From NCBI GenBank assembly GCA_902789505.1, contig CADAOO010000020.1, forward strand, positions 1 through 38,000: a stretch of 38,000 nt of DNA, read 5' to 3'. Every line of letters begins with the position of its first letter. Within the stretch, counting starts at the first letter, position 1. Under the pieces are notes generated by a model, which ran no database searches, had not been told where the DNA came from, and worked only from the letters and a program-made list of their open reading frames with translations. This document shows positions 7,456 to 18,153 of this stretch, piece by piece. Position numbers and translations under genes: made by a program. Source of the DNA: an uncultured Methanobrevibacter sp. (GTDB lineage: Archaea > Methanobacteriota > Methanobacteria > Methanobacteriales > Methanobacteriaceae).

Positions 7456-9420
7456 ATGAAGGAATTCAAATTAAATTCTAGCTATAAGCCGCTAGGTGAC
7501 CAGCCAAAAGCAATAGATTCTTTATCTAAGGGGATTGAAGATGGCTTGAAGGAACAGACTCTTTTGGGAGTGACAGGTTCCGGAAAAACTTTCACAATGG
7601 CAAACGTCATTGAAAAGGTGCAAAAGCCAACCCTTGTAATTTCGCATAACAAAACTCTAGCAGCACAGCTGTATGAGGAGTTTAAGGAATTCTTTCCCGA
7701 TAATGCTGTAGAGTACTTCGTCAGTTATTATGATTATTATCAGCCCGAAGCATATGTGCCCAGAACTGATACTTTCATTGATAAGGAAGCTTCAATCAAT
7801 GATGATATTGATATAATGAGGCACTCCGCTACCCAATCTCTTCTCTCCAGGGATGATGTGATTGTCGTCAGCAGTGTCAGCTGTATTTACGGTATAGGTT
7901 CGCCGGATGATTACGGTGAATTTGCCTTTGGAATATCTGTTGGAGACATTTATGACAGGTCTGAAATAATATCCAAGCTTATTTTTATGCAGTATGAACG
8001 CAATGACATTGAATTTGACCGCGGACAGTTCAGAGTCAGGGGAGATGTCATTGAAATCAATCCTGTTCATGGAACACCGCCAATAAGAATTGAACTTTTC
8101 GGCGATGAGATTGATGCAATCAGTTTGATTGATAAGGTGACAGGCAGGAAAAAGGAATCCCTTAAAAGGTACATGATTTTCCCTGCAAAGCACTTTGTTG
8201 TCGGTCAGGACAAGATGGATGTGGCGCTTTCTAAAATTTCAAATGAACTGAATGAAAGGCTCAACGAATTAAATGCAATGGGGAAAATTTTGGAGGCTCA
8301 AAGGCTGGAGCAGAGGACTCGTTTTGACATTGAAATGCTTCAGGAAATGGGATATTGTCCGGGTGTAGAAAATTATTCAATGCATCTTTCCGGTAGAAAT
8401 TGGGGTGAAAAACCCTATTCCCTTTTAAAATATTTCCCTGATGACTTTTTGACTATAATTGACGAGTCTCACGTTACTGTTCCGCAGATCAGGGGAATGT
8501 ACAATGGTGACCGTGCACGTAAGGAAACTCTTGTTGAACATGGTTTCAGGCTACCTTCCGCTAAGGAAAACAGACCTTTGAGGTTTGATGAATTCGAATC
8601 ATCGGTTAATCAGGTCATTTATGTTTCAGCAACTCCCGGTCCTTATGAACTTGCAAAATCAAGAAATGTTGTGGAGCAGATTATACGTCCTACTGGTCTG
8701 GTCGATCCGGAAGTTATAATAAGGCCGGTAACAGGTCAGGTTGAAGACCTGCTTAAGGAAGTTAAGCTGACGGCTGAAAAGGATGAACGGGTGCTGGTTA
8801 CAACATTGACCAAAAGAATGGCAGAAGACTTAACTGATTATTATGCTAGGATAGGAGTAAAGGTAAGGTATATGCACTCCGAAATAGATACGCTGGAGAG
8901 AATCGACATTGTCGATGATTTGAGGCGAGGTAAGTTTGATGTGCTTGTTGGTGTAAACCTGCTTCGTGAAGGGCTTGATTTGCCTGAAGTGTCTCTTGTA
9001 GCTATTCTGGATGCTGATAAGGAAGGATTCCTGAGAAACGAAACATCCCTGATTCAAACCATTGGACGTGCGGCAAGAAACGTCAACGGCCGTGTAATAA
9101 TGTATGTGGATGAAATGACAGATTCCGTCCAAAAGGCATATGATATCACACTTAAAAGACGTAAACTGCAGATGAAATATAACGAAGTACATGGAATCAC
9201 TCCAAAATCCACTCAGAGGACTTTAAAAGAAAAATTGGCTGAGGAAGATGAAAAGTATAAATTTAAAGGTACTGACATTGAAAAGATACCTAAAGATGAG
9301 CTTCGTTTGCTGATTCGTGATTTGGAAAAGGACATGAAGGATGCGGCTGCAAGGCTTGACTTTGAAAGGGCTGCCGATTTAAGGAATAAGCTTTATGCCC
9401 TGAAGGGCTTTGACAAATGA
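7456..9420 (+). CDS. uvrB: UvrABC system protein B (excinuclease helicase-like subunit)
   Basis: The damage-verification subunit of bacterial-type nucleotide excision repair; it is loaded by UvrA, inserts a beta-hairpin behind the lesion and recruits UvrC. The 654 residues match the usual length. GVTGSGKT Walker A is at 38-45, the beta-hairpin region [12 protein letters not shown] at 91-102, [12 protein letters not shown] is the DEAD-like motif II, YVSATPG is motif III, and QTIGRAARN is motif VI. The C-terminal UVR domain (about 615-650, [20 protein letters not shown]) contacts UvrC. The ATG is only 5 bases after the preceding gene. UvrABC in Methanobacteriales is known and generally viewed as acquired from bacteria. 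Confidence 0.98.
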   Translation: MKEFKLNSSYKPLGDQPKAIDSLSKGIEDGLKEQTLLGVTGSGKTFTMANVIEKVQKPTLVISHNKTLAAQLYEEFKEFFPDNAVEYFVSYYDYYQPEAYVPRTDTFIDKEASINDDIDIMRHSATQSLLSRDDVIVVSSVSCIYGIGSPDDYGEFAFGISVGDIYDRSEIISKLIFMQYERNDIEFDRGQFRVRGDVIEINPVHGTPPIRIELFGDEIDAISLIDKVTGRKKESLKRYMIFPAKHFVVGQDKMDVALSKISNELNERLNELNAMGKILEAQRLEQRTRFDIEMLQEMGYCPGVENYSMHLSGRNWGEKPYSLLKYFPDDFLTIIDESHVTVPQIRGMYNGDRARKETLVEHGFRLPSAKENRPLRFDEFESSVNQVIYVSATPGPYELAKSRNVVEQIIRPTGLVDPEVIIRPVTGQVEDLLKEVKLTAEKDERVLVTTLTKRMAEDLTDYYARIGVKVRYMHSEIDTLERIDIVDDLRRGKFDVLVGVNLLREGLDLPEVSLVAILDADKEGFLRNETSLIQTIGRAARNVNGRVIMYVDEMTDSVQKAYDITLKRRKLQMKYNEVHGITPKSTQRTLKEKLAEEDEKYKFKGTDIEKIPKDELRLLIRDLEKDMKDAAARLDFERAADLRNKLYALKGFDK

Positions 9421-9525
9421 TTTTCTTTAAAAATTTTTTCTTTTTTTTATTTTTCAAATGCTCTTTCTAATACTTTATAAGCTAGTTTGTTCTAATATTA
9501 TATAACTAATTTTTAGGAGAGTATT
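9421..9525 (+). promoter_or_regulatory. uvrB terminator-like T-tract and uvrA promoter
   Basis: T-rich sequence at 9421-9455 follows the uvrB stop. A TATA-like CTTTATAA at 9473-9480 lies about 46 bases before the uvrA ATG, and AGGAGA at 9515-9520 is a strong ribosome binding site. This suggests that uvrA is transcribed separately from uvrB. Confidence 0.55.
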
Positions 9526-12414
9526 ATGGCACAAGATTCTAAAAAACAAATTGTCATCAAAGGTGCACGTGAGCATAATCTGCAGGATATTGATGTTAGT
9601 GTTCCCCGTGATGAATTCATTGTAATTACCGGGCTCAGTGGATCAGGTAAGTCTTCACTGGCTTTTGACACTATTTATGCTGAAGGACAGCGTAGATATG
9701 TTGAATCCCTGTCTGCATATGCAAGGCAGTTTTTGGGTCAAATGAAAAAACCTGAAATGGAATCCATTGAAGGATTGTCTCCTGCCATTTCAATTGACCA
9801 GAAGACCACAAGAGAAAATCCAAGGTCTACTGTAGGTACAATTACAGAAATTTATGATTATCTGAGATTATTGTTTGCAAGAATTGGTATTCCCCACTGT
9901 CCGAATTGTGGCCGTGAAGTGTCACAGCAGACAATCGGTCAAATAGGCGATGCAATCATTGAGGAAGGGGAAGGGATAAAAATCCAAATTCTGTCTCCTG
10001 TTGTTCGTGATAAGAAGGGTCAGCACAAGGATGTCCTGGAGGATTTGCAGAACAAGGGATTTGTAAGGGTTCGTGTTGACGGTGAAATAAGGGATTTGGA
10101 AGACAATATTGAACTTGCTAAAACCTATAGGCACAGTATTGATGTTGTTGTAGACAGGCTTAAGATAAGAAAGGATGTTGATTTTAAAAGGAGGCTTGTT
10201 GACTCTTTGGAAACTGCAGCAGAATTTGCCAACGGTTTGATTACAGTTTTATTCACAACAGATGACGGCGAATATGAAAAGAAATATTCAGAACACTTTG
10301 CCTGTGTTGACTGTGGAATTAACTTTGAGGAATTGACTCCAAGGATGTTTTCTTTCAATGCTCCCCAGGGGGCATGTCCGGAATGTAACGGCATAGGTTC
10401 TAAAATGGAAATAGATCCTGATTTGATAGTTCCGGATAAGACATTGACATTAAATGAGGGGGCAATTGCGCCATGGTCCAAATCATCCAAAAGGGAAAAC
10501 TATTATTATCAGATGCTTGAAGCTGTTTCAAAACATTTTAACTTCAGTATGGATGTTCCGTTCAATGAATTGGATGAGGAATATCAGAATAACATTTTAT
10601 ATGGATGCAAAGACAAGATCGCTTTCACATTCAAAAGAAGAAACAAGTCTTACATGGTCAACCGTAAATTTGAAGGGGTCATTCCAAGAATGGAGAGATT
10701 ATACGTTGAAACCAAATCCAATTATTCAAGAAAATACCTTTCAAAATTCATGAGCGACAGAAAATGCCATGTCTGCGGAGGAAAGCGTCTGAGACCTGAA
10801 GTTTTGGCGGTAACTGTCGGCGGTAAATCAATCATTGACGTTTGTGACTTGCCTATAAAGGATTCATATCAGTTCTTCCAGGATTTGGAATTGACTGAAA
10901 GGGAAAACTTCATTGCAAAGGAAGTTTTAAAAGAGATTAAAGAACGTTTAAGCTTTTTAGTTGAAGTAGGGCTTGACTATCTGTCAATGTCAAGGTCATC
11001 AGGTACACTTTCAGGTGGTGAGGCTCAAAGGATAAGGCTTGCAACACAAATAGGTTCAGGTCTTGTTGGAGTATTGTACATTTTGGATGAACCGAGTATA
11101 GGCCTTCATCAAAGGGATAATATCAAGCTAATTGAAGCTTTAAAAAGACTTAAGGACCTTGGAAATACTTTGGTTGTCGTTGAGCATGATGAGGAAACCA
11201 TTTTGTCAGCAGACCATGTGGTGGATATAGGCCCTGGAGCAGGTGAGCACGGAGGTAAGGTTGTTGCTCAGGGAACTCCTCTTGACATCATGAACAATCC
11301 TGATTCAATTACCGGTCAATACATTTCAAGGGCTAAAAAAATAGACATTCCAAAATCAAGGCGTGAAGGAAACGGCAAATTCATAAAGATTATCGGTGCG
11401 GCACAGAACAATTTGAAGGAAATCGATGTTGAAATTCCTCTTGGTGTATTTACCTGCGTTACAGGTGTCAGCGGATCTGGTAAAAGTAGTCTGATTAATG
11501 AAATTTTATACAAGGGAACTCAAGGCAAATTGTCTAAAAAATTCACATTTGCAGGAAAATACGATGATATTGAAGGCCTTGAAAATATCGACAAGGTGAT
11601 AGCAATCAATCAGAAGCCGATTGGAAGGACTCCAAGATCAAACCCTGCAACATATACCGGGGTATTTACAGACATTCGTGATCTGTTTGCAAATACGCCC
11701 GAGTCAAAGGCAAGGGGATATAAGCCTGGAAGATTCTCATTCAATGTCAAGGGCGGAAGATGTGAAGCCTGTTCCGGAGATGGAATTGTGCAGATTGAAA
11801 TGCACTTTTTAGCGGATGTTTATGTTCCATGTGAAGTCTGTGGAGGTAAAAGATACAATGAAGAGACTCTGGATATCAGATATAAAGGTAAGAATATCTA
11901 TGAAGTCCTGGAAATGACTGTTGAAGAGGCTTTAGAATTCTTTGAAAACATTCCGAAAATTACCAAAAAGCTTCAGACATTGTATGATGTCGGATTGGGT
12001 TATATGAAGATAGGCCAGCCTGCAACTACCTTGTCCGGTGGTGAAGCCCAAAGGATTAAACTGGCTAAAGAGCTGTCAAGAACAAGCACAGGCAAGACAT
12101 TATATATCCTTGATGAACCGACTACAGGTCTTCATTTTGCAGATATCAAAAGACTGCTGGAAGTTTTAGCAAGATTGACCGATGCGGGCAATTCCGTTGT
12201 TGTCATTGAACATAATTTGGATGTCATCAAGACTGCAGATTATATTATTGACCTTGGTCCTGAAGGTGGAGACGGCGGCGGGGAAGTGATAGCTACCGGA
12301 ACCCCTGAAGAGATTGCGGATGCCGGAACTTATACGGGTCAGTTTTTAGAAAGAATGCTTAATGAGAACATTACTCCTTATGCAAAAGAATTGGTGGAAG
12401 ATATCGGAAAATAG
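9526..12414 (+). CDS. uvrA: UvrABC system protein A (excinuclease damage sensor)
   Basis: A dimeric ABC-type ATPase that finds helix-distorting DNA lesions and loads UvrB. The 962 residues are full length. There are two ATP sites: GLSGSGKS at 36-43 with signature [13 protein letters not shown], and a second Walker A GVSGSGKS with [13 protein letters not shown]. Zinc modules are visible: CPNCGREV, the CVDC/CPEC pair around the first insertion, CHVCGGKR, and the C-terminal [16 protein letters not shown] zinc finger needed for damage recognition. [15 protein letters not shown] and [15 protein letters not shown] are the two Walker B/D-loops. It lies directly downstream of uvrB but has its own promoter-like sequence. 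uvrC is not in the window. Confidence 0.98.
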   Translation: MAQDSKKQIVIKGAREHNLQDIDVSVPRDEFIVITGLSGSGKSSLAFDTIYAEGQRRYVESLSAYARQFLGQMKKPEMESIEGLSPAISIDQKTTRENPRSTVGTITEIYDYLRLLFARIGIPHCPNCGREVSQQTIGQIGDAIIEEGEGIKIQILSPVVRDKKGQHKDVLEDLQNKGFVRVRVDGEIRDLEDNIELAKTYRHSIDVVVDRLKIRKDVDFKRRLVDSLETAAEFANGLITVLFTTDDGEYEKKYSEHFACVDCGINFEELTPRMFSFNAPQGACPECNGIGSKMEIDPDLIVPDKTLTLNEGAIAPWSKSSKRENYYYQMLEAVSKHFNFSMDVPFNELDEEYQNNILYGCKDKIAFTFKRRNKSYMVNRKFEGVIPRMERLYVETKSNYSRKYLSKFMSDRKCHVCGGKRLRPEVLAVTVGGKSIIDVCDLPIKDSYQFFQDLELTERENFIAKEVLKEIKERLSFLVEVGLDYLSMSRSSGTLSGGEAQRIRLATQIGSGLVGVLYILDEPSIGLHQRDNIKLIEALKRLKDLGNTLVVVEHDEETILSADHVVDIGPGAGEHGGKVVAQGTPLDIMNNPDSITGQYISRAKKIDIPKSRREGNGKFIKIIGAAQNNLKEIDVEIPLGVFTCVTGVSGSGKSSLINEILYKGTQGKLSKKFTFAGKYDDIEGLENIDKVIAINQKPIGRTPRSNPATYTGVFTDIRDLFANTPESKARGYKPGRFSFNVKGGRCEACSGDGIVQIEMHFLADVYVPCEVCGGKRYNEETLDIRYKGKNIYEVLEMTVEEALEFFENIPKITKKLQTLYDVGLGYMKIGQPATTLSGGEAQRIKLAKELSRTSTGKTLYILDEPTTGLHFADIKRLLEVLARLTDAGNSVVVIEHNLDVIKTADYIIDLGPEGGDGGGEVIATGTPEEIADAGTYTGQFLERMLNENITPYAKELVEDIGK

Positions 12415-12450
12415 GATATTTTCCATTTTTATTACTTTTAACAATTTTTT
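12406..12450 (+). terminator. Probable uvrA terminator hairpin
   Basis: A 7-bp stem GGAAAAT/ATTTTCC (12406-12412 with 12418-12424), overlapping the stop codon, is followed by a T-rich stretch. The stem is AT-rich and so only moderately convincing. Confidence 0.45.
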
Positions 12451-12678
12451 TTAATAATTTTATTCATTATTGCCAAATTTCAATCTGTTTTTTCATAGGT
12501 TTATTCAATTTTTTATTCATTTTTTAAAAAAATTATATTATAAAAACTAATTTTAATTAAATATTTTCAATAAATTTATATATTTCGCTGAATAAAGTTT
12601 TAATCAGCTAGTAATAGACAAACTTTAAATAGTTGTTTAAAGCCTATTAATAGTACAATTATTATTCGGGTGATAATA
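12451..12678 (+). promoter_or_regulatory. Upstream region of the DUF2193-aquaporin unit with inverted repeat
   Basis: A very AT-rich region. A perfect 7-bp inverted repeat CTTTAAA-6-TTTAAAG occupies 12623-12642, and AAAGTTT (12594-12600) also pairs with AAACTTT (12620-12626). The repeat overlaps a TATA-like CTTTAAATA about 50 bases before the ATG at 12679. GGTGA at 12669-12673 is the ribosome binding site. The inverted repeat could be an operator over the TATA box, or simply AT-rich symmetry. Confidence 0.45.
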
Positions 12679-14178
12679 ATGAGAGAGTTATATGAAAAAA
12701 TGATTAATGAGTCAATGGCTGCCCAAAAAGCAGATGTTGCTGTTATATCAGAAAATAGGTACAATGACTTTAAAATTACTGATGCAAAACCATATGCTGA
12801 TGCTGTTGCAGGTATGAAAGCGTTGGACAATCAGGCAGAATCAGTAATTAACCTGCACAAGGAATCTGTAAAAAACCACTTTGAAATTTTGTCTTCCATT
12901 ACTGACACTCTAAAATGTGAAGATGACCCATTTATTGAACATTTCCAAACTCCTCCGGTTTTAGAAATTTTATGTGAAGAGGACGGTGAATTTGCAGACA
13001 GTCTTGATAAGTTTATCCAGGCAATTGCCGATAATGAGGCTCTTGTTGCTAAAGAATCCATCAGAAGATATGGAGGATTCTATGGACCTACCTGTGTAGT
13101 GGACTTTGCACTGATGCCTGGAAGCACAAGCAATGTTGTAAATCAGATACTGCAAAAAACAGACATTCCAGTAGCTCACAAACAAGCAATATTGTCTGCC
13201 AAATCCTGGGGTATGAACACTTCCTATGGTGTAGGGGATGCATTTGCAAATGCCATTGAAGCCGGTGCAACTGCAGCTGAAGCAACAGAAAAGGAAATCG
13301 CCGCCTTGCAAATGATTTACAAAACCCCTATTGAGGGACAAGGTCAATTGATGGATGATGCGAACCATTCCTCATTTGATGTAAGGGACTACATGAACAA
13401 ATACAAAAAGGCAATGACTTCAGCTGTAAAGGCTGCAATGGATGATGGTGTGCATTACGGAAATATTGTAACAGTTCCTGCATACTGTGTTGGAGACATC
13501 GGACACCACATCGGCCAATCTACTTACAACATGTGCAAGGATGACGTGACCTTGGCAATCGTTCAGGCAACTGCGGATGTAATTGGAAACACATTAACAT
13601 CCAACTTGGACAACTACAAATCAGAATTCGATGTCCTCAAACTGGCAACAGGCTCATCTGCATGTGCAACTGAATTCATCTTGGAACTGGACGGATTCAA
13701 TGCACCAATGGTTGTAGACCTGTTCTCCAAAAGGTTCCACAACTTCGTACAGCAATACCCAACAAGAGGTGCAGCTGCCGAGTTACACAATTGTGACTTC
13801 ATGGACATGATCTACAGAGGATTCAACGCAATCAGCGCAGCCCGCAAGTTCAGGGCAGGAACCGGCGGAGAACTGGTGCCAAAAATCAATGGTTTCCCTG
13901 TTGACTTAAGTCCGATTTTAGAAAGTGAGATTGTAATGAACCCGCAGAGATACACCTATCCTGCATGTGCAATAACCGTCAGATTCTCATCACTTATGAG
14001 ACTTGCAGACTATCCATGTCTTTTAACTTCAGAACCTATTACAGCAACCATGATGACAAATATTATCGCACTTAACAAGGAAGCACCCGGATCACCTGTA
14101 AGGGGATGCAAAAACTGTGCTGCGGCATCTTTAGTTGATAACAAACACGAATACTGTCAATGGAGAGAATCTGTTTAG
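12679..14178 (+). CDS. DUF2193 family protein
   Basis: A 499-residue protein that I recognise as the archaeal DUF2193 family, whose function is unknown. The ATG at 12679 is preferred over an in-frame GTG at 12670 because GGTGA (12669-12673) overlaps the latter. There is no signal peptide or membrane segment. Notable features are several Cys/His-containing stretches (GYGPTC-like region near 140, GDIGHHIGQSTYNMC near 275-290) and a C-terminal CKNCAAASLVDNKHEYCQW with three Cys and one His that could bind metal or an Fe-S cluster. It is coupled to the aquaporin gene, whose ATG lies 10 bases after the stop. Codon use is biased to C-ending codons in the second half, as in highly expressed genes. 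Confidence 0.8.
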   Translation: MRELYEKMINESMAAQKADVAVISENRYNDFKITDAKPYADAVAGMKALDNQAESVINLHKESVKNHFEILSSITDTLKCEDDPFIEHFQTPPVLEILCEEDGEFADSLDKFIQAIADNEALVAKESIRRYGGFYGPTCVVDFALMPGSTSNVVNQILQKTDIPVAHKQAILSAKSWGMNTSYGVGDAFANAIEAGATAAEATEKEIAALQMIYKTPIEGQGQLMDDANHSSFDVRDYMNKYKKAMTSAVKAAMDDGVHYGNIVTVPAYCVGDIGHHIGQSTYNMCKDDVTLAIVQATADVIGNTLTSNLDNYKSEFDVLKLATGSSACATEFILELDGFNAPMVVDLFSKRFHNFVQQYPTRGAAAELHNCDFMDMIYRGFNAISAARKFRAGTGGELVPKINGFPVDLSPILESEIVMNPQRYTYPACAITVRFSSLMRLADYPCLLTSEPITATMMTNIIALNKEAPGSPVRGCKNCAAASLVDNKHEYCQWRESV

Positions 14179-14188
14179 GTGAGCGGAA

Positions 14189-14962
14189 ATGACTTGCAAT
14201 ATAAGAAAAAAATTCTTTGCAGAACTTCTGGGAACATTTTTCCTGGTATTTTTCGGTACGGGTTCAGCTGTGGTGACACTCCTGATTTCAAACACTGTCA
14301 CTCCCGGTGCGGCAGCAATCGGCCCTTTAGGTGGACTAGGTGACTGGATTGCTATAGCATTGGCATTTGGTTTAACAGTAATGGTATGTATTTATGTATT
14401 CGGAAAGATATCCGGTGCACACTTGAATCCTGCCGTAACCATTGGTCTTCTTGTGACTAAAAACATTGATCTGGTTGACAGCTTGTATTATATAGTTGCA
14501 CAGGTAATTGGTGCATGTATAGGAAGTCTCTGTTTATTCTTATGCCTTGGCGCTCCTGCTGTAACAATAGGTGGACTCGGTGCAACAGCCCCAGGATTGG
14601 GGGTAAGTTACTTGCAGGCAATGTTTGCCGAATTTTTAGGAACATTCTTCTTGATGATGGTTGTAATGGGTGTGGCAGTTGATAAAAAAGCAGAACCTGG
14701 ATTTGCCGGAATATCAATTGGTATGACTGTGGCTGCAGTAATCGTAGTATTGGGCGCATTCACAGGTGCTTCAATCAATCCTGCCCGTACATTCGGACCA
14801 TACCTGATGGACATGCTGCTTGGAGGAGCAAACCTCTGGGGATTCTTCCCTATATACTTAATCGGACCAATTCTCGGTGCAATATGTGCCGCATTTGCAT
14901 ATGCATATCTTGCAAAAGGCAGTGGAGTCTGTGAACTTCCGCAACCTTTTAATGATGAATAA
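14189..14962 (+). CDS. aqpM: AqpM-type aquaporin
   Basis: A 257-residue major intrinsic protein that forms a membrane channel for water and probably small neutral solutes or dissolved gases. The two pore motifs are visible: NPA at 80-82 (SGAHLNPAVTIG) and NPA at 197-199 (ASINPARTFGP, with the Arg of the selectivity filter). Six hydrophobic helices are readable. The N-terminus MTCNIRKKFFAELLGTFFLVFFGTGSAV is typical of methanogen AqpM, which is known from Methanothermobacter. GGTGAG at 14179-14184 directly follows the DUF2193 stop and serves as ribosome binding site, so the two genes are co-transcribed. The exact substrate here is not determined. Confidence 0.93.
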   Translation: MTCNIRKKFFAELLGTFFLVFFGTGSAVVTLLISNTVTPGAAAIGPLGGLGDWIAIALAFGLTVMVCIYVFGKISGAHLNPAVTIGLLVTKNIDLVDSLYYIVAQVIGACIGSLCLFLCLGAPAVTIGGLGATAPGLGVSYLQAMFAEFLGTFFLMMVVMGVAVDKKAEPGFAGISIGMTVAAVIVVLGAFTGASINPARTFGPYLMDMLLGGANLWGFFPIYLIGPILGAICAAFAYAYLAKGSGVCELPQPFNDE

Positions 14963-14994
14963 TTCCATTTGGGATTATTCCTTTCTTTTTTTTT
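14957..14994 (+). terminator. Strong hairpin terminator after aquaporin gene
   Basis: A 10-bp stem (14957-14966 with 14971-14980, one G-T wobble) with loop ATTT is followed by a T-rich tract to 14994. It includes the stop codon. It is one of the best intrinsic-type terminators in the window. Confidence 0.7.
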
Positions 14995-15197
14995 AGATAT
15001 GCTATTTAAATTGAACTAAATTTTTTTTCAAAAGATATTTATTTAATTGAATTTAAATTTATTTTTATAAATGTGTTTATTTTTCAAGCACTGTTTTTTT
15101 TTTAATAGTGTTTGTGGAATTTAACAGTTTTCATGTTTAATAATGTATAAACATAGACAAAAAACTTTATTATTTGTTTTTATAACGGTGGACAAAG

Positions 15198-18152
15198 ATG
15201 AAATCTAAACAATATTTGTTGGTTGTTTTATCAGTTTTGATTTTACTCCTGTTTATCACTTCAGCAAGCGCTGCTGAGATTAATGAAACAGACGGAATCT
15301 CCATTGATGAACCAGTCAACCTAGAAAATAATTTATTATCTGTTGATAATAATGTAAAAAGTAATGAAATAATGAATGATACTTTAAAAGAATCCAATAG
15401 TGAATTATTGACTGCTGGAAATGAATGGTATGTTAATTCAAGTAAAACCAGTAGTGGTGATGGAAAAAGTGAAGCAGATGCATTTAAAACATTAAATGAG
15501 GCTTTAACTAATAATGAACTTCAGGATTATGATACAATTATGATTGCATCAGGAGAATATAAAGGAATTAATGATAATATAGGATTGACTATTGTTAAAA
15601 ATTTAAACTTCATAAAATATGGTGATGGTGAAGCAATTTTTGATGCAGAAGGATTAAGTAGGATTTTGACTGTTAATTCTACATCCGTAAATATAACAGG
15701 TTTAACCTTTAAAAATGGAAATTCAACTGACGGTGGTGCAATTTTCATTTCACATGAAATTGATGAATCCAATATAAAGGCTACTTTTATTAATAACACT
15801 GCAGTAGAAAAGGGTGGTGCTATCTATATTGTAAGCGGTGGTATTTCCGGTAATTTAAATAGTATTTTTATTAATAACACTGCATCTAGTTGGGGTGGTG
15901 CCATCTATATTGATAGCGGTGGTATTTCCGGTAATGTAAATGGTACTTTTATCAATAACAAAGGAAGTAGCGGTAGTGCTATCTTTATTGCTGGCGATAT
16001 TTCCGGTAATGTAAATGGTACTTTTATCAATAACGAAGCAGAGGGTCTTGGTGCCATCTATATTTATAATGGTGATGCTTCTGGTAATGTAAAAGGTACT
16101 TTTATTAATAACATCGCAAATCGGGGTGGTGCAATCGCTGTTGGTGATGATGGTACTGTTTCTGGTAATATAAAGGGTACTTTTATTAATAACACTGGAT
16201 ATTATGCAGGTGGTGCTATCTGTATTGCCAATTCAGAAAGATATCCTACTGGTAATTTAGAGGGTATTTTTATTAATAACAAAGCAGAAAGTGGTGGTGC
16301 TATTTATATCGAGTTTTCTTATGAAAATCCTGTTTCTTTTCATGGTATTTTTATCAATAACAATGCAAGTATTGGTGGTGCTATCCTTGTCAATCAAATG
16401 GATGCTGATATAAATATTAAGGATTCTATTTTTTTAAACAATAATGATCCATTATCTTTTCGTTTGAGTGACTGTTATATTAAAACTACTGACTGCTGGT
16501 TTGGAAATAATGCAACAAACTACAATGTCAGGCCTGATGCAGGAAAGGCAGTTATGGACAGATGGTTGTTCTTAAATGCAACAGCTAATCCGGCTGATGT
16601 TTCAATAGATGAAAATTCAATTATTACCTTCAAATTAGATTCATACGACAATTCTTCAGGTAAAGTTAAGCCGTATGATGCTTCAAAGATGAACATCATT
16701 TTGGATTTGACTCAAACATTGGGTGATTTGGATAAAACTGCTGCTTCAATTGATGAAAATATAACATATACTGCCAGACAAGGCGGAAATTCCTGCATAA
16801 CAGGTAAATATGAAACTGTATCATATACCATTGAATTGAACAATGTTAAACTACCTACTGAAATTAATGTTATTAACTCCACCATTGCTTTAAAAGCCAA
16901 TGAAAAAGTTGATGCCGGTGCTACTTTATCTCCTACTGAAGCTGGTAACTTAACCTATACTTCAAATAACACAGATGTTGTAATAGTTGAAAACGGTAAG
17001 ATTAAAAGTATTAAAAAAGGTAACGCCACAATTACAGTTTCATTTGCTGGTGATGAACGATATGCACCAGCAGATAATAAAACCATCAGTGTTAGTGTTA
17101 GCTTGATTGATACTAGTGTTGCTGCTGAGAATATGACATTAAACGTTGGCGAATCCGGTGTTATTAATTATACTGTTACTCCCGAAGAATTAAAAGTTAA
17201 TTTTGTAGCTGATAACTCAGGCGTTGTCAGTGTGGATGAGGACGGTACTGTCAAGGCGTTGAAAAATGGTACTGCTAATATTACCATTAATGTTGGTGAT
17301 GATGAAGTATATGCAAAAAATTCAGCTGTCATAACAGTTACCGTTAATTTAAATGATGCTAGTGTTGTAGCTGAAGATATGGAATTAAATGTTAGCGAAT
17401 CAGGTGTTATTAACTATACCGTTAACCCTGAAGGATTAAATGTTACATTCGTAGTTGATAATTCAGGTATTGTCAGTGTTGATGAAAACGGAACAGTCAA
17501 AGCATTAAAAGAAGGCAAAACCAATGTTACTCTTATAGTGGGTGATGGTAAGGTTTATGTTGAAAATTCAACTATTATTACCATTACAGTAAGCAGGATT
17601 CCTACAATGATTGCTGTTAACGACACCACTTTTTATTTGGATGTTGGTGATGAGGTTGATCCGGGCGTTAGTTTAATACCTTCTGATGCTGGTGAGCTGG
17701 ATTACGTCTCCAGTGATGAGAATGTGGTTGTTGTGAATGGTGATGGTACATTTACTGCTGTAGGTAATGGAACAGCGAATATCACTGTTTCCTTTAGTGG
17801 TAATGAGAAATTTGAACCTGCGGAAAGTAAAATCATTGATGTAACTGTTAGTAAGATTCCTACTGAGATTTTTGTTCGTAATGCCACTGTTGATATGAAG
17901 ATTGGTGATGAGGTTGATTCAGGCGTTAGAATAAGTCCTTCTGATGCTGGTGAGTTGGATTATGTTTCCAGTGATGTGAGTGTTGTTCGTGTTGATGGTG
18001 ATGGTACATTTGTTGCTGTTGCTGAGGGTAGTGCTAATGTTACTGTTTCATTTAGTGGTAATGAGAAATTTGAACCTGCGGAAAGTAAAATTATTACTGT
18101 AACTGTTAGTAAGATTCCTACTGAGGATTTTTGTTCGCAATTCTACTATTGA
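15198..18152 (+). CDS. Adhesin-like surface protein, N-terminal part (frame broken)
   Basis: A signal peptide (residues 1-28, hydrophobic core then SASAAEIN) starts a secreted protein; GGTGG at 15186-15190 precedes the ATG. Residues about 75-430 are a parallel beta-helix of repeats of the form GTFINN-x-A-...-GGAIYI, at least eight copies. From about 560 there are Ig-like (Big-type) repeats of about 86 residues ending in SKIPTEI. The frame stops at TGA 18150-18152 inside a repeat after an off-pattern tail (EDFCSQFYY). Removing one G at 18125/18126 restores the repeat pattern and joins this frame to the next, giving a 1502-residue protein. Such adhesin-like proteins are abundant in Methanobrevibacter and are thought to mediate surface contact. 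Confidence 0.88.
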   Translation: MKSKQYLLVVLSVLILLLFITSASAAEINETDGISIDEPVNLENNLLSVDNNVKSNEIMNDTLKESNSELLTAGNEWYVNSSKTSSGDGKSEADAFKTLNEALTNNELQDYDTIMIASGEYKGINDNIGLTIVKNLNFIKYGDGEAIFDAEGLSRILTVNSTSVNITGLTFKNGNSTDGGAIFISHEIDESNIKATFINNTAVEKGGAIYIVSGGISGNLNSIFINNTASSWGGAIYIDSGGISGNVNGTFINNKGSSGSAIFIAGDISGNVNGTFINNEAEGLGAIYIYNGDASGNVKGTFINNIANRGGAIAVGDDGTVSGNIKGTFINNTGYYAGGAICIANSERYPTGNLEGIFINNKAESGGAIYIEFSYENPVSFHGIFINNNASIGGAILVNQMDADINIKDSIFLNNNDPLSFRLSDCYIKTTDCWFGNNATNYNVRPDAGKAVMDRWLFLNATANPADVSIDENSIITFKLDSYDNSSGKVKPYDASKMNIILDLTQTLGDLDKTAASIDENITYTARQGGNSCITGKYETVSYTIELNNVKLPTEINVINSTIALKANEKVDAGATLSPTEAGNLTYTSNNTDVVIVENGKIKSIKKGNATITVSFAGDERYAPADNKTISVSVSLIDTSVAAENMTLNVGESGVINYTVTPEELKVNFVADNSGVVSVDEDGTVKALKNGTANITINVGDDEVYAKNSAVITVTVNLNDASVVAEDMELNVSESGVINYTVNPEGLNVTFVVDNSGIVSVDENGTVKALKEGKTNVTLIVGDGKVYVENSTIITITVSRIPTMIAVNDTTFYLDVGDEVDPGVSLIPSDAGELDYVSSDENVVVVNGDGTFTAVGNGTANITVSFSGNEKFEPAESKIIDVTVSKIPTEIFVRNATVDMKIGDEVDSGVRISPSDAGELDYVSSDVSVVRVDGDGTFVAVAEGSANVTVSFSGNEKFEPAESKIITVTVSKIPTEDFCSQFYY
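15780..16440 (+). repeat. Beta-helix coding repeats in adhesin-like gene
   Basis: At least eight degenerate copies of a 75-90 base unit containing TTTTTATTAATAAC or TTTTATCAATAAC, coding for GTFINN/GIFINN followed by GGAI. The copies begin near 15782, 15865, 15944, 16019, 16097, 16177, 16264 and 16347. Confidence 0.75.
17620..18135 (+). repeat. 258-bp Ig-like repeats in adhesin-like gene
   Basis: Two tandem units of 86 codons. The 41 bases at 17793-17833 recur exactly at 18051-18091, 258 bases later. The end of the second unit is where the extra base breaks the frame. Confidence 0.75.
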
Positions 18153-18153
18153 T

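Noticed and set aside
7792..8193. Minus-strand open frame of 133 codons inside uvrB
   Set aside because: It is antisense to conserved UvrB coding sequence, with no start signals.
12970..13368. Minus-strand open frame of 132 codons inside the DUF2193 gene
   Set aside because: Antisense to a well-supported gene; the Cys/Phe-rich product looks like reverse-frame composition.
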